A stretch of 64,000 nt of DNA from Paramyrothecium sp. XJ0827 (lineage: Eukaryota > Ascomycota > Sordariomycetes > Hypocreales > Stachybotryaceae): assembly GCA_020881915.1 (NCBI GenBank), contig JAJFPB010000006.1, forward strand, positions 2,108,001-2,172,000. The letters run 5' to 3'. Of this stretch, positions 11,475 through 22,412 are shown piece by piece. The notes beneath the pieces are model-generated. The model was not told where the DNA came from. It worked only from the letters and a program-made list of their open reading frames with translations, and did no database searches. The position numbers and the translations under genes are program-made. The first letter of the stretch is position 1. Each line of letters opens with the position of its first letter.

Positions 11475-12698
11475 ATGATGGATATGAAAATCACAGATGC
11501 GTCGCCGCGGTGCGCGGAGCTTTCGAAACCATCGATACCGCAGTTTGTTGTCTCCCTGTACGTCTGTCACGATTTCTTCCATCCCGAGCAGCATTTCACG
11601 TTGCAGCAAGAACCCAAAGTCCAACATGCTGACTGTTAAACCGCGAATAGTCTTCTTATGACATGGGTCCTCGCCGCGAACTTCCCGCAATGGGCTCGGA
11701 TAGCCTCTCGAAAGTCGGCAGAAGGCTTATCGACGCTGTACATTCTCCTTGGCTCGCTTTCGGGCGTCTGCGCGGTCGGTAACATCTTGGTGCTGCCTTC
11801 GACCGATGTGGATATAGGCTGCTGCAGGACAAACTCCACGTTTGCATGCATTAATGGAATGCTTGGCATGATGCAGGTGATTCTTGGAATCGCCTGCTTT
11901 TGGGTCATGTAGGTTCAAACCGTATTTCAACCGGCTGATGCATATTCTAACGGTTCTCGATGCAGTCTGTTCATGTACGTCTTCTACGCCGAGGACGAAG
12001 CGGACGCGGAAATTCACGGGCGACGAGCATCCCTGTCCGGGCCTGAACGAACATTCCGTCGAGCTCGCCGTGCTTGGATCGTCCTGGTCGTGGTCTGCTG
12101 CTTTGCTTTCACCATCATGCTCGTCTCGGCCGTCATCTTCCGCCGCTTCCCATGGGTGGCTCAGACTTGGGCCAACATACTCGGCGTTGGCGTTGCCTTG
12201 CTCGCCTGTGTCCAATGGGTGCCGCAGGTTATCACAACATGGCACCTAAAGAGTCTCGGCAGCTTGAGTCTAGTGTCTCTGTTCATAAGCGCACCTGTGA
12301 GTCCTTCTCCCATACCCGTCGCTAGTAGCTAAGCTAACCGCCCCAAGTACACGTGGATTTTCGGCATCAGCATGATCATGCGCGTTGGAGCCCAAGGCTG
12401 GAGTGCCTGGATAGTCTACCTATTGGTCGGCACCATGCAGCTTGTGCTCATCGCCACAGGAGTGACCTACTGGCTCCGCGACAGGCAACGCCCGCCTATG
12501 AGCGAGCATCACGAGCATCACGAGCATCACGAACATCACGAACATGCCCCTCAAGGACATTTGGGAAGCTTGAACCTTCATTTCGCTGGCTGGAATAGCT
12601 CCGCACGGTCACTCCAGTCGTCAAACATTGCCCCTGACGAGCAACGTCCTCTCCTGGCTGGGCACAGGTCGTCGGAGATGGTACAGACACCGATGTGA
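11475..12698 (+). CDS. PQ-loop membrane transporter with His-rich tail
   Basis: Predicted seven-helix PQ-loop protein, in the family that includes vacuolar basic amino acid exporters and cystinosin. Four exons (11475-11557, 11651-11908, 11966-12296, 12348-12698) give 340 residues. The first PQ-loop motif is NFPQWARIASRKSAEGLS. The second is VQWVPQVITTWHLKSLGSLS. Splicing at 11557/11651 joins VVSL to LLMTWVLAANFPQ and restores helix 1. Introns are 93, 57 and 51 nt. The cytosolic loop between the two halves is charged (AEDEADAEIHGRR). After the last helix comes a repeated Glu-His-His segment, then a Ser-rich tail with DEQRPLL, which may be an acidic dileucine-type sorting signal for the vacuole (inference). 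An in-frame ATG at 11442 is also available. The substrate cannot be assigned. Confidence 0.88.
12504..12545 (+). repeat. Tandem GAGCATCAC repeat coding for Glu-His-His
   Basis: Four to five near-perfect 9-bp units (GAGCATCAC, then GAACATCAC) lie in frame in the last exon of the PQ-loop gene. They encode EHHEHHEHHEHHEH. A short-unit tandem like this is prone to length variation. Metal binding by the His-rich segment is plausible but inferred. Confidence 0.85.
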
Positions 12699-13166
12699 TG
12701 CGACGACAAGAGGAATTTTATACTTATAAAGTAGCCAATATTTTGGATGGTTGATGGGTTAAACACCTGGCGCACTAAGATTGTTTTAAGGAAAGGGAAA
12801 CGGGAGAAATTAGCCGGTTGGTATACGAAGCGATCTTAGATGATGCACTTTTCAGAACAAGAAGCATGTCCTGCCTTGATACAGAGTTGCTGAGTTTTTG
12901 TATAGTAATAATGAAACACGATAATGATTTACCACAATCTTATCAAAGGAAGATCCATCTGTTTGGAAAATCATTGAGATGAAAACCGCTTGGAACTATT
13001 TACTTTTCATCGAACGACGTTATAACGACATTATAACGCTGTGGGCGGTTCAAGTAAACTTCACTTGACAAATTACTAATGGCAACGATGATGTTATGGT
13101 TGTTACATGGATATTCTACTTTACAGTTAACAGTCATATGAGGATGGATTACAGCTTCACCTGCAG
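12699..13166. other. Convergent intergenic region
   Basis: This holds the 3' ends of the PQ-loop gene (+) and the Gfa-type gene (-). It is A+T-rich relative to the flanking coding DNA and includes GTTATAACG/ATTATAACG near-repeats around 13019-13038. No gene is seen. Confidence 0.5.
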
Positions 13167-14040
13167 TCAATCCTTCTCCTCCTTTGACTCACCATCATCA
13201 ATCTCCTCGCCGTCATCATTCACCCTCTTGCTGTCTTTCTGCATCCCGCTCCACTTCTCCACCCCGTCCCCATGGAAGTCCACCACCCTCTGGCTGTAGA
13301 ACATGTGGCATTCTGCCTTGAACGCCTTCCGTCCCTCCTCCGTGTTGATGCCCTCGATCAGCGTCGGGAACAGGAGAATCATGTTGCGGCCCTCGTCCAT
13401 GATGGGTGTCCTGCAGTAGGCGCACGACACCTTGCACGGGAGGTGGTGCGTCGTCGATTTATTCTGGGAGTCGTACCAGCCGAGATCGTTGTGGCCGTTG
13501 GTGAAGTTGATGTCTTCTTTGTGGAAGATGGTGGCCCATTGGAACGGCGCCTGTTCAGATTGGTCAATGAATTTGACTTTTAGCTTTCAATGCGGCCAGA
13601 AGACTTACTCCATGAAGGCGTTGGCACGTTGTGCAGTGGCAGTACTTGCTCGAGAGAGGCTTCTCTCTGCTCAATTGATACTGGACCTTTCCACAGTGGC
13701 ATTTACCCTTCCACTTGACATCGAAGTCTTCGGCCTTGTCGTGTATGCGGTACGGCGCCCTGTGCTTCCACTGGTCTTCCTCACGGTGGGTGGTCTTGCT
13801 AGCCTGGAATTGGTGGGCTTCCTGCCCATCGTTTTCTTGGCCCATCTTGGCTTGCTTGTTTGGCGGGTCTTCGTCGTGCTTCGAGTTCTGGCGCGAGTGC
13901 TTGCCGGACATGGTGAATTCTCGTTCCACAGCTGGTACTTTCGTTATAAACGGTCTCGAGAGTTGTATCGATGAGGTAGGTGCTCGCGCGAGCACTAGGG
14001 TGGAGAGGCTTGTCCGGAGTCTCACATTCATTGACGTCAT
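13167..14040 (-). CDS. Gfa/CENP-V-type zinc enzyme, possible mitochondrial form
   Basis: Carbon-sulfur lyase-like protein of the glutathione-dependent formaldehyde-activating (Gfa) family. Two exons (14040-13609 and 13550-13167, intron 58 nt) give 271 residues. Zinc ligands appear in order: CHCGKVQY, CHCTTCQ and CAYCRT. Splicing joins CQRLHG to APFQWATIF, which is the usual family sequence. The first roughly 43 residues are rich in Arg, Ser and Thr with few acids, and resemble a mitochondrial presequence. They are followed by a charged, low-complexity linker (residues about 45-100) before the domain. The C-terminal tail is also acidic and Ser/Lys-rich. The start at 14040 is the first in-frame ATG; a later ATG (MSGKHSRQN) would make a cytosolic form. 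The family often acts on small thiol adducts, but the substrate here is unknown. Confidence 0.88.
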
Positions 14041-14160
14041 GACACACGGAATGACAGCTCGATGGCCAGTGAATTTTCGGGCAAAAAGCAAAGTGCTGGG
14101 GCTACGGAGATCGATCTGCGTCCAGATCTCAGGAACGTACGTTAGGGAGGCGTCGATTGA

Positions 14161-14166
14161 TTTATA
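14161..14166 (-). promoter_or_regulatory. TATA box of the Gfa-type gene
   Basis: TATAAA on the minus strand, 121 bp upstream of the ATG. A perfect cAMP-response-type palindrome (TGACGTCA, 14032-14039) overlaps the first codons. Its position makes a promoter role doubtful. Confidence 0.35.
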
Positions 14167-14937
14167 CCTAGATGGCTGGCGCTGTTCATGATGTCAACAT
14201 CGCGACATCCATCGCCGCGCCCACGCCCACGCCCACGACAGTCAACCTCATCGCGTTGAGCCCAAAGACGAAGGCAATTGGGTTTAAACCATTCGAGAAT
14301 TGCAAAAACAAACGATCATCAATGCTCGCTGCTTGATTCGTCTCTTGCTAGGCTGTCGTACGGAACTAGCCGGTGAGGCCTGCTATCACGCACAGCTTCT
14401 CACGCCCTAATAATTCTGTCCCGGATTCACTCGTGCTAGTACTGTCAAGCTCAATGGCATTAAGCCGATTGTTCGCATCATCGTTCTCTCCGTGACTCCA
14501 CAAAAACAGTTTTAAAGTAACGGCCGAACTAACGGCCTCCTCGTCCGTGGCCTGCAAAACGAGCCTCATCCTCCACCTCGTTAGTCGAGCCCCCAAAATT
14601 TCCGAATCGCTCTTTTTTAACATACCTCAGCAACGATATACATAGCGCCTATGTCCCAGTCTCGATCACGCCGGATTGTGGCTCTGCCGTCGTCCATGGG
14701 CAGAGCCATGCATGGTCGTTACAGCATTGGCCCTTCGCCACCTGCGCTGTTCATCATTAGGTTTATTGTCTCCTATTAGCTGTCTGGAGTAACATATTTA
14801 TATAGAATTAAGAATTTCTCTGCCAAGAGCAGTAAATGAACGCATTCGATGCCCAGTCTTGGTGGCAACCAATGGCTATTTTCAAGTCGTTCCGTATGCT
14901 AAGAATGGTCTTGGTCTATAACTAGCTACTAGATTGC
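14167..14937. other. Intergenic, no gene recognised
   Basis: This separates two minus-strand genes and must contain the 3' end of the hydrolase transcript and the distal Gfa promoter. An 85-codon ATG frame at 14366-14623 (-) has no recognisable domain. A short GCCCAC tandem occurs near 14217-14236. Confidence 0.45.
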
Positions 14938-15861
14938 TCATACTAGGAATTCTAGAATCGATGAAACTACATCTTCAGGCCTCTGCTCCGGAATAAAATG
15001 ACCCGACTCTACACTATGGCCCTGTACCGCTATCTTGGCATCGGTAACAGACTGCCACTCCTTGACAGCATCAAACCCCTTCTCAATCACACCGTACTTT
15101 CCCCAAAGCACAAGTAAGGGAGTCTGTATCAGCCGACCCTTGCTCAGGTCGTCCCTCTGCTCCTCTAGGTCAAGTGTCGCGCTGGCGCGATAGTCATTGC
15201 ACATCCCATGCACTGCTGCCGGGTCTTCCATGGCCTGGACATACTGGTCGAAGCAGTCTTTGTCGAAGATGCTCAGCGCCTTTCCGTCGCTTCCGCCCAT
15301 CGAGAGCTCAAGGAACCTGCGCGGGCTGGCGGAGATGAGCGTCTCGGGCAGCGGCGCCGGCTGGATGAGGAAGAACCAGTGGTAGTAGGCTCGCGCGAAA
15401 TCGAAGTTTGTGGTCGTGTACATTGCCAGGGTAGGGCAGATGTCTAGGATGATCAACTTGCGCACGCGATCTGGAAAGTCAACGCTGAGCTTGTGCGCAA
15501 CGCGAGCGCCGCGATCGTGGGCACATATGAAGAACGACTCGAAGCCTAGGTCGTCCATGACTGCGATGAAGTCGCGGGCCATCGCGCTCTTGGCGTAGTC
15601 GGCGACAGCGTCAGGCTTGGACGACTCGCCGTAGCCGCGGAGATCAGGAATCACGACGGTATACTTTTCTGTGAGCTGCGGCGCGACCCTATGCCACATG
15701 TGCCGGGTTTGCGGAAAGCCATGGAGTAGTAGCAGTGGTGGGAGGCTGTTGTCGGGAGACGAATTGGTCGGTTTACTTTTAATCCCACGAATGACCACTT
15801 CCGGGTCCTTTTGGGTTATAACCTCGAATGATTCGAAAGCCTCAAACATGCTGATGTGCAA
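14938..15861 (-). CDS. Fluoroacetate/haloacetate dehalogenase-like hydrolase
   Basis: A 307-residue single-exon alpha/beta hydrolase close to bacterial fluoroacetate dehalogenases (family knowledge). The oxyanion strand is LLLLHGFPQTRHMW. The nucleophile is Asp116 in HDRGAR, with Arg117 and Arg120 at the spacing of the two carboxylate-binding arginines. Asp140 (LDICPT) lies 24 residues after the nucleophile, as in the bacterial enzymes. His161-Trp162 (AYYHWFF) and Tyr224 (NDYRAS) match the halide pocket. His288 (SGHFIPEQRPEDV) is the catalytic base. The full set of key residues is therefore present. An epoxide hydrolase is the alternative, but the His-Trp pair and the D-R-x-x-R pattern favour dehalogenation of 2-haloacids. 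No signal peptide is seen, so it is probably cytosolic. It faces the same way as the Gfa-type gene and the Zn2Cys6 gene. Confidence 0.88.
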   Translation of the reverse strand: MHISMFEAFESFEVITQKDPEVVIRGIKSKPTNSSPDNSLPPLLLLHGFPQTRHMWHRVAPQLTEKYTVVIPDLRGYGESSKPDAVADYAKSAMARDFIAVMDDLGFESFFICAHDRGARVAHKLSVDFPDRVRKLIILDICPTLAMYTTTNFDFARAYYHWFFLIQPAPLPETLISASPRRFLELSMGGSDGKALSIFDKDCFDQYVQAMEDPAAVHGMCNDYRASATLDLEEQRDDLSKGRLIQTPLLVLWGKYGVIEKGFDAVKEWQSVTDAKIAVQGHSVESGHFIPEQRPEDVVSSILEFLV

Positions 15862-16321
15862 TATTGACGTGGTTGGCTGGGAGTCTTTGTATTAGTACAC
15901 TGCACGGAAATGGAAGTGGAGTGATGTTCACGCGGGGTTGGCGTTGTCATGTAATTCCACTATTTCAAATGGTCTCGGGGCTGCAATACGCATCATCTAA
16001 CGCGATATTAGTCATCGTCGACAATCATATGGTACACAAGCTACTGATCCCATGCCTCACAAGTAATTTGGTGCACAGTTTAAGTAACAGGATTACTGGC
16101 ATATCTTCATGAAAGATCGACCTCTTTGCCGTATGTGGGTCGTATTGTAGTGTCCTGTGGTTTCAATATTCCTGATTCAAAGACAAGCCTTGAATGCCTT
16201 CCAATAATAACTTCCTCGAATTTACAAGATGCTATGTCTTGCAATAGTTTGCAGACATGATTGTCTTCCCATCAGCACAAAACAGAAACGGTCGCTTTTG
16301 GAATCCCAACTCCTCAAGTCC
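15862..16321. other. Hydrolase promoter region
   Basis: The space between the hydrolase start and the end of the Zn2Cys6 gene, both on the minus strand. It should hold the hydrolase promoter. No clear TATA box or gene is seen. Confidence 0.45.
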
Positions 16322-18133
16322 CTATAATAAGAAGCCAGACCATATAATCATCCACGAGCTGGCCAAGTAGCTTCTCTCTATATTCGAGTCCTGTGGATTA
16401 TTAGTCACTTCCCTTTTGCACAGCTAATTCAACATACCTCTGCCAGCAACGCAGCTTGTCCGAGGCCCATCTCTGAATCAATCCAATTCAAACAAGCCTT
16501 GGCATACGTTCGCACGTCTTCATCAATGAATGACATCTTCGAGAGGATATAAAGTGGATGGAGAAGAAGCAGCCCTCCAAGTCTCCTCCCAATATCCGTC
16601 ACTTCTGTAAGAACCTGTGCTTCGCTCAGGAATAGTGGTAGGTTATCGACGAGGTGGTAAGGAACGGATGCAAGAATGTCTTCGGAAACAACGCGTTCAG
16701 CTTGGGCTTGAGCTGCGCGGCTGTCGTCGGACCCTACGATGCTGGCCAGCTTGTGAGACAAGTAAAAAAGCACGAGACGGGCGGAGCGAAAAACGTTCCA
16801 AGTGCCAGCAACGTATAAATCGAAATAGGTATCCACCCTGCCACTCCATAACCCAGCTGGAGGGGCTTTGAGCATTTCTTGGCGTTTGATGCTCCCTGCC
16901 GTTGTTGGCTGGAGACCAGGAGTACGGGAAGCTTGCCATTGATCAAATAATCGATGTAAAGCGTTCACCTCGTGTCGTAGAACAACATATTCAGCGGCGT
17001 CAACTATGCTCTCAAACTTTGTCCATAAGGCATCTGTTTGAATGAGCAGAGTATCTAAGCTGAGGCCTCCTTCTGTAAGGGCAGGCACATTGAAGACACC
17101 AGAGTACTGTAGGATGTCCACGTCAGAGCATGCTCGTATCGATGACTTTGAAGCAAGACTGACCTTGGCATTCTTCGAAGTCTTTCCTCTTGAAGATCCC
17201 AGTAAGCTGTGAGGTGCATGTTCCATCTCCATAAGCGCTGCTAGACCCTTCGAGTGTGCATCATAAGTGCTGTAAGGCCTCTCAGCTGGCATCACTATCT
17301 CCATAAACGTTAGTTGCGAACTGAACAATCCCTCAATGCCCCGAAAGATATCATGCTTACTTGGTAAGAGCCGAGGAGCAAAGCAATGTACTTCGCCTCG
17401 GCTGGAATGGCGGCTATTGGGTTCTGCAAAGTCTTGGCCATCGACCCTAGCAGCTCCTGGTAAGTTCCTTCAGCCCTATCGACCAACTGTGGTCGGCGCT
17501 TGGATTTCCCATGGCTTGCGCACGAAGTAGCTGAGCATGCCTTGGCGAGATCTGAATTGAGTCCCAGGCTACGCACCAGCCTTTCCAGGCCGCTCAGATA
17601 GCTGCGGGACAAACTGGGGTTGCCAGAGACAGTGCAATGGTCATACAAGAACGACCTTATTGCCAGCTCTTTGCTCTTGACAAGCGACACTTCGACGGGT
17701 ATGCCATCCTCTGGAAGCGTGTCAGACCCAGGGGTGGGTTGACGAGTCGGCAAGCTGCACTTCCGGGCAATGGACTTTGGAGGTGGTGGTTGATTGGTGT
17801 CCTGCACTGCATATTCCCGAAAAGCGGAGGCCGAGTCGACTTCGTAGCCCCCACAGACTCGGTTGGCCCTTGTACATCTTTCACACGACTGATAATCTGT
17901 TAGTCGTCTTTTGGACCAAGCACTCTGTTCAGGTAGCTTGAATTCCCTTTTGGGACAGTCAATTGAGACAGTGCTGAACTACCGCGCAAGTACACTTACA
18001 GGACGTGTCTCGTCACACTAGATTCGGAGGTCTGGTCAGTCAGAGTGCGGCTGGCATTGATGAATGGTGGGATTACCTTCTTGCGTCTGAGCTTGCACGA
18101 AGTACAGCCCCGGGAGGGCCCCAGGTAGACCAT
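16322..18133 (-). CDS. Zn(II)2Cys6 transcription factor
   Basis: Fungal-type DNA-binding regulator of 510 residues. Five exons: 18133-18077, 18017-18000 (an 18-nt micro-exon), 17888-17361, 17298-16438 and 16390-16322. The cluster is perfect when spliced: Cys10, Cys13, Cys20, Cys27, Cys30 and Cys37, in the pattern C-X2-C-X6-C-X6-C-X2-C-X6-C. It is built from RGCTSCKLRRKK, then CDETRP from the micro-exon, then SCERCTRANRVC. The rest is a helical fungal-specific regulatory region (for example YITALL-like and DVRTYAKACLNWIDSEM segments) typical of the family. The last intron is only 47 nt; without it the protein would end at LLAEVC. The gene is divergent from the MDR oxidoreductase and lies beside the dehalogenase-like gene, so these are candidate targets by inference. 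Confidence 0.88.
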
Positions 18134-18136
18134 CTT

Positions 18137-18181
18137 CGGACAACGGAGCTCTTCGGACAGCGGGGCCGGAGAACCCTGCCG
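18137..18181. promoter_or_regulatory. Cluster of CGG/CCG triplets at the regulator 5' end
   Basis: Six CGG or CCG triplets lie within 45 bp immediately upstream of the Zn2Cys6 ATG, including CGGGGCCG. Zn2Cys6 proteins bind CGG half-sites, so autoregulation or control of the divergent gene is possible. The cluster may also be chance in a leader. Confidence 0.3.
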
Positions 18182-18723
18182 GAAATCAGTCGACTCGGAC
18201 TCTGGATTTAGTCGCGGTTTGTAATCCGGCTGAGCAGCGTAATCCGAGCCTTTGTGCCACGTCTCTCTATGAATTAGGAGACGGTTGATGAAGATGCGTC
18301 GTCCCATGAAGTGGGAGCACTTAGTGGTCTTCGGAGATGTGCCGAGGGCGTTCCCGCTTATGGTTAGCCTTGCGCTTGACCCGCGATTCTGGATCGATTG
18401 ACGAGCGTGCCAAGTGCGCAACGCTAACTAGATGGAGATATCGCGACCACGGGTATCGGCCGCCGCCTCATCGACTTGCGATGGAGCACGGCAGGACCCT
18501 TGTGTTTGTAATGTGCTCTGCCTTACAAATCTCTCTGCATGAAGTCAAAGGGTTAGAAACTGTAAGCGGTTAGAGTTGCGCTTTGTCGAATGGAAGAGAG
18601 AGGTTTGCAAGGCTGTGCGCGATCAATTCTGCTACGCATGCTTTCAAATCCCATAGCAGCCGGTCAACAAGAACAAGATAGTTGCAAGTATAAAGAGGCT
18701 GTAAACGCCTCCGTTGATGTCGA
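18182..18723. other. Shared divergent promoter of regulator and oxidoreductase
   Basis: This separates the Zn2Cys6 gene (-) from the MDR gene (+). It holds both promoters. A further CGG/CCG-rich patch lies near 18455-18470 (TATCGGCCGCCGCC). No gene is present. Confidence 0.5.
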
Positions 18724-19890
18724 ATGTCCTGCACAATGTCACACATTCTTCGTCGAAGCGTCAATCCCAAAGCCATCCATCTTCTATCAAAGCTCAAGGC
18801 CATTACTTCTCTCACATTGAGCATCTCAAAACCCCCATTTCCCAATCTTTTACCGACCCAGCGAGCTTACACAATGGCCTCAAACACTGCTGCTTGGCTC
18901 ACTGCTCCCAAGGCAAGACCTCTCGAGATCAAGGCTGCGCCACTTGGAGTCCCTGGTGAGGGTGAGATTCTGGTCAGGAATCGAGCCATCGCCATGAACC
19001 CCATTGACGCCAAGCTGCAAGCGTTTGCCGTGTATCCAATGCAATATCCAACCATCCTTGGCCAGGACGTTGCTGGCGAAGTGGTGGCTGTCGGACCCGG
19101 AATTACCGGATTTGCGGTCGGGGACAGGGTAGCCGGTCTCGTCTCTGGCTTCGCGACGCAGAAGAATGAGGACAGAGGATTCCAAGCCTACACCAACCTC
19201 CATACTAGCCTGGCGAGCAAGATCCCGGACAACCTGTCATACGAAGACGCGGTCGTGGTTCCACTGGGCTTCTCCACGGCGGCGGCGGCCCTGTTCCAAG
19301 AGGACTTCCTGAACCTCCAGCTGCCAACTGAACCAAGACGAGAGGCGACTGGGCAGGCTGTACTGATTTGGGGCGGCGCGACAAGCGTGGGCAGCAACGC
19401 GATCCAGCTTGCTGTGGCAGCTGGCTATGAGGTCGTTACCACCGCGTCACCCAAGAACTTTGACTACGTGAAGGGCCTCGGTGCAGCTAGCGCCTTCGAT
19501 TACAAGAGCCCGACGGTTGTCGCAGATCTGATCGATGCTCTCAAGGGCAAGAAACTCGTCGGCGCATTTGACACAAACGGCGGCGAGGCATGGCAACCAA
19601 CTCTTGAGGTGGTTCAGAAAGCAGGGGCCAAGCTTGTGGCAACCGTCATTCCAGGATTTGCCGATCCGCCAGCGGGCGTCGAGATTAAGCAGGTTTTCGC
19701 GAACACAATCGCGCAGAATCATGTTGGAAAGGCTTGTTGGCAAGACTTCCTGCCAAAGGCTCTGGCGACGGGCTCGTACAAACCAGTGCCGGCGCCATTG
19801 GTCGCAGGCCACGGCCTCGAGAGCATCCAAGGAGCGCTGGACCTCTTGTTGGACGGTGTTTCAGCACGGAAGGTCATTGTTACACTTTAA
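18724..19890 (+). CDS. MDR-superfamily zinc-type oxidoreductase (enoyl-reductase-like)
   Basis: Medium-chain dehydrogenase/reductase of the fungal trans-enoyl-reductase/ToxD-like group. It is intronless, with 388 residues from 18724 or 338 from the ATG at 18874. The GroES-like N-terminal half has NPIDAKLQ and GQDVAGEVVAVGPGITGFAVGDRV. The Rossmann half has a nucleotide-binding turn in WGGATSVGSNAIQLA. Structural-zinc cysteines are absent, as in quinone or enoyl reductases that use NADPH without zinc. The 50 residues before MASNTAAW are Arg/Lys/Ser-rich with no acids and resemble a mitochondrial presequence. The 18874 ATG has a strong ACAATGG context, so two products are possible. The gene is divergent from the Zn2Cys6 regulator. 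The substrate is unknown. Confidence 0.88.
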   Translation: MSCTMSHILRRSVNPKAIHLLSKLKAITSLTLSISKPPFPNLLPTQRAYTMASNTAAWLTAPKARPLEIKAAPLGVPGEGEILVRNRAIAMNPIDAKLQAFAVYPMQYPTILGQDVAGEVVAVGPGITGFAVGDRVAGLVSGFATQKNEDRGFQAYTNLHTSLASKIPDNLSYEDAVVVPLGFSTAAAALFQEDFLNLQLPTEPRREATGQAVLIWGGATSVGSNAIQLAVAAGYEVVTTASPKNFDYVKGLGAASAFDYKSPTVVADLIDALKGKKLVGAFDTNGGEAWQPTLEVVQKAGAKLVATVIPGFADPPAGVEIKQVFANTIAQNHVGKACWQDFLPKALATGSYKPVPAPLVAGHGLESIQGALDLLLDGVSARKVIVTL

Positions 19891-21222
<1,332 letters not shown>

Positions 21223-21466
21223 AAGAGCAAAAGAAGAAAGAGAGAAGAGTGTGCGGCTTTGTTGGAGGAATGCCGAGTACGCAATGCTTGCGTATCTGGT
21301 TGGATGCGGCGTTGGAGGCGGAAAAGACATCTGGCCCTTATGATCTACTTAATACCACAAACCTTATATCTTGCGAGAAGTCCTACAAATGGCACAAATC
21401 GATTCCTGCGTTCAATCGCAATTATGATACTTGGTGTACAGGCTAAGCTTACCAAACGCCTTCGTC

Positions 21467-22412
21467 TTACATGTTCCTCCCACCAGTGACCATGATGGTC
21501 TGGCCCGTCACGTAGGAAAGCAACGGGCTCGCCACGGCCAGAATGCTGCTCGCCGCCTCCGTGGCCGTGCCCGCCCTCCGCAGCGGAATGTCGGCGTGTG
21601 CCTGTCCGCCGGCCGCCGCCACCGCCGCGTCCTTCTGCTTCTGCGGGATACCCAGGGCGATCTTCTCGCCGCCGGGCCCGGTCACGAAGCCGCCCTCCTC
21701 CTTGGCCGCCGTCAGCCGCGTGAGGATGTGCCCAAAGGCAACCGTGTTGGCGCGCACGCCAAAGGCAGGCCCCCACTCCTTGGCGACGGTCTTGGTGAAG
21801 CCGGTGATGCCGGCCTTGGCCAGCGCGTAGTTGAGCTGGCCGGCGTTGCCGTGGACGCCCGAGGTGCTCGAGATGCTGACGACGCAGCGCGGCTCGCCGT
21901 CGCGTACGCGGAAGTAGGGGCTCGCGGCGCGCAGCAGCTGGAAGGGCGCGGTGCAGTGCAGCGCCAGCATGGCGTCCCACTGGGCGTCGGTCATCTTGTG
22001 GATCACGCCGTCCCAGGTGTAGCCGGCGTTGTTGACGAGGATGTGGATCTTGCCGCCGCCGAACGCGGCCGCCTTGGCGACGAGCTCCTCGACGTACTCG
22101 GCCTTGAGGATGTCGCCCGGCACGGCGATGGCCTTGCCGCCGCTGCTGTTGATTGCATCGGCGACGGCGGCGCTCTTCTCTGGAAAGCAAGAGGTGTTAG
22201 TGCAACGCGAGGCACGGGGGGGATGAGGAAGCTTGGAGTCACGGACTAGCGTCGATGTCGGCGACGACCACTTTGGCGCCTTCGTTGGCGAAGAGACGCG
22301 CCGTTTCCGCGCCGATGCCCTGGCCGCTTCCGGTGATGATGGCGACTTGGCCGGCCAGCAAGCCCTTGGGGTAGTTGAGGTGGTTGGCGATTTGCGCCAC
22401 TCTGTCCGTCAT
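21467..22412 (-). CDS. Short-chain dehydrogenase/reductase (FabG-like)
   Basis: Classical SDR of 292 residues in two exons (22412-22247 and 22179-21467, intron 67 nt). The coenzyme motif is TGSGQGIG near residue 28, and the second Rossmann strand ends VVVADID, where Asp suggests NAD or a mixed preference. NNAG follows in the fourth strand. The catalytic Ser sits in SISSTSG, with Tyr and Lys in YALAK. The C-terminal [10 protein letters not shown] is the usual FabG-type end. The nearest functional class is 3-oxoacyl-ACP or other beta-keto reductases, but the substrate is unknown. A roughly 40-residue insert after the [10 protein letters not shown] turn ([11 protein letters not shown], rich in Ala) is longer than in bacterial FabG. 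The donor is the weak GTCCGT; the frame and the acceptor TTTCCAG support it. The gene is convergent with dpm1, with 244 bp between stop codons. Confidence 0.9.

Noticed and set aside
14366..14623. 85-codon ATG-led minus-strand frame
   Set aside because: The composition is plausible, but there is no motif, paralogue or splice support. It is kept as a note only.
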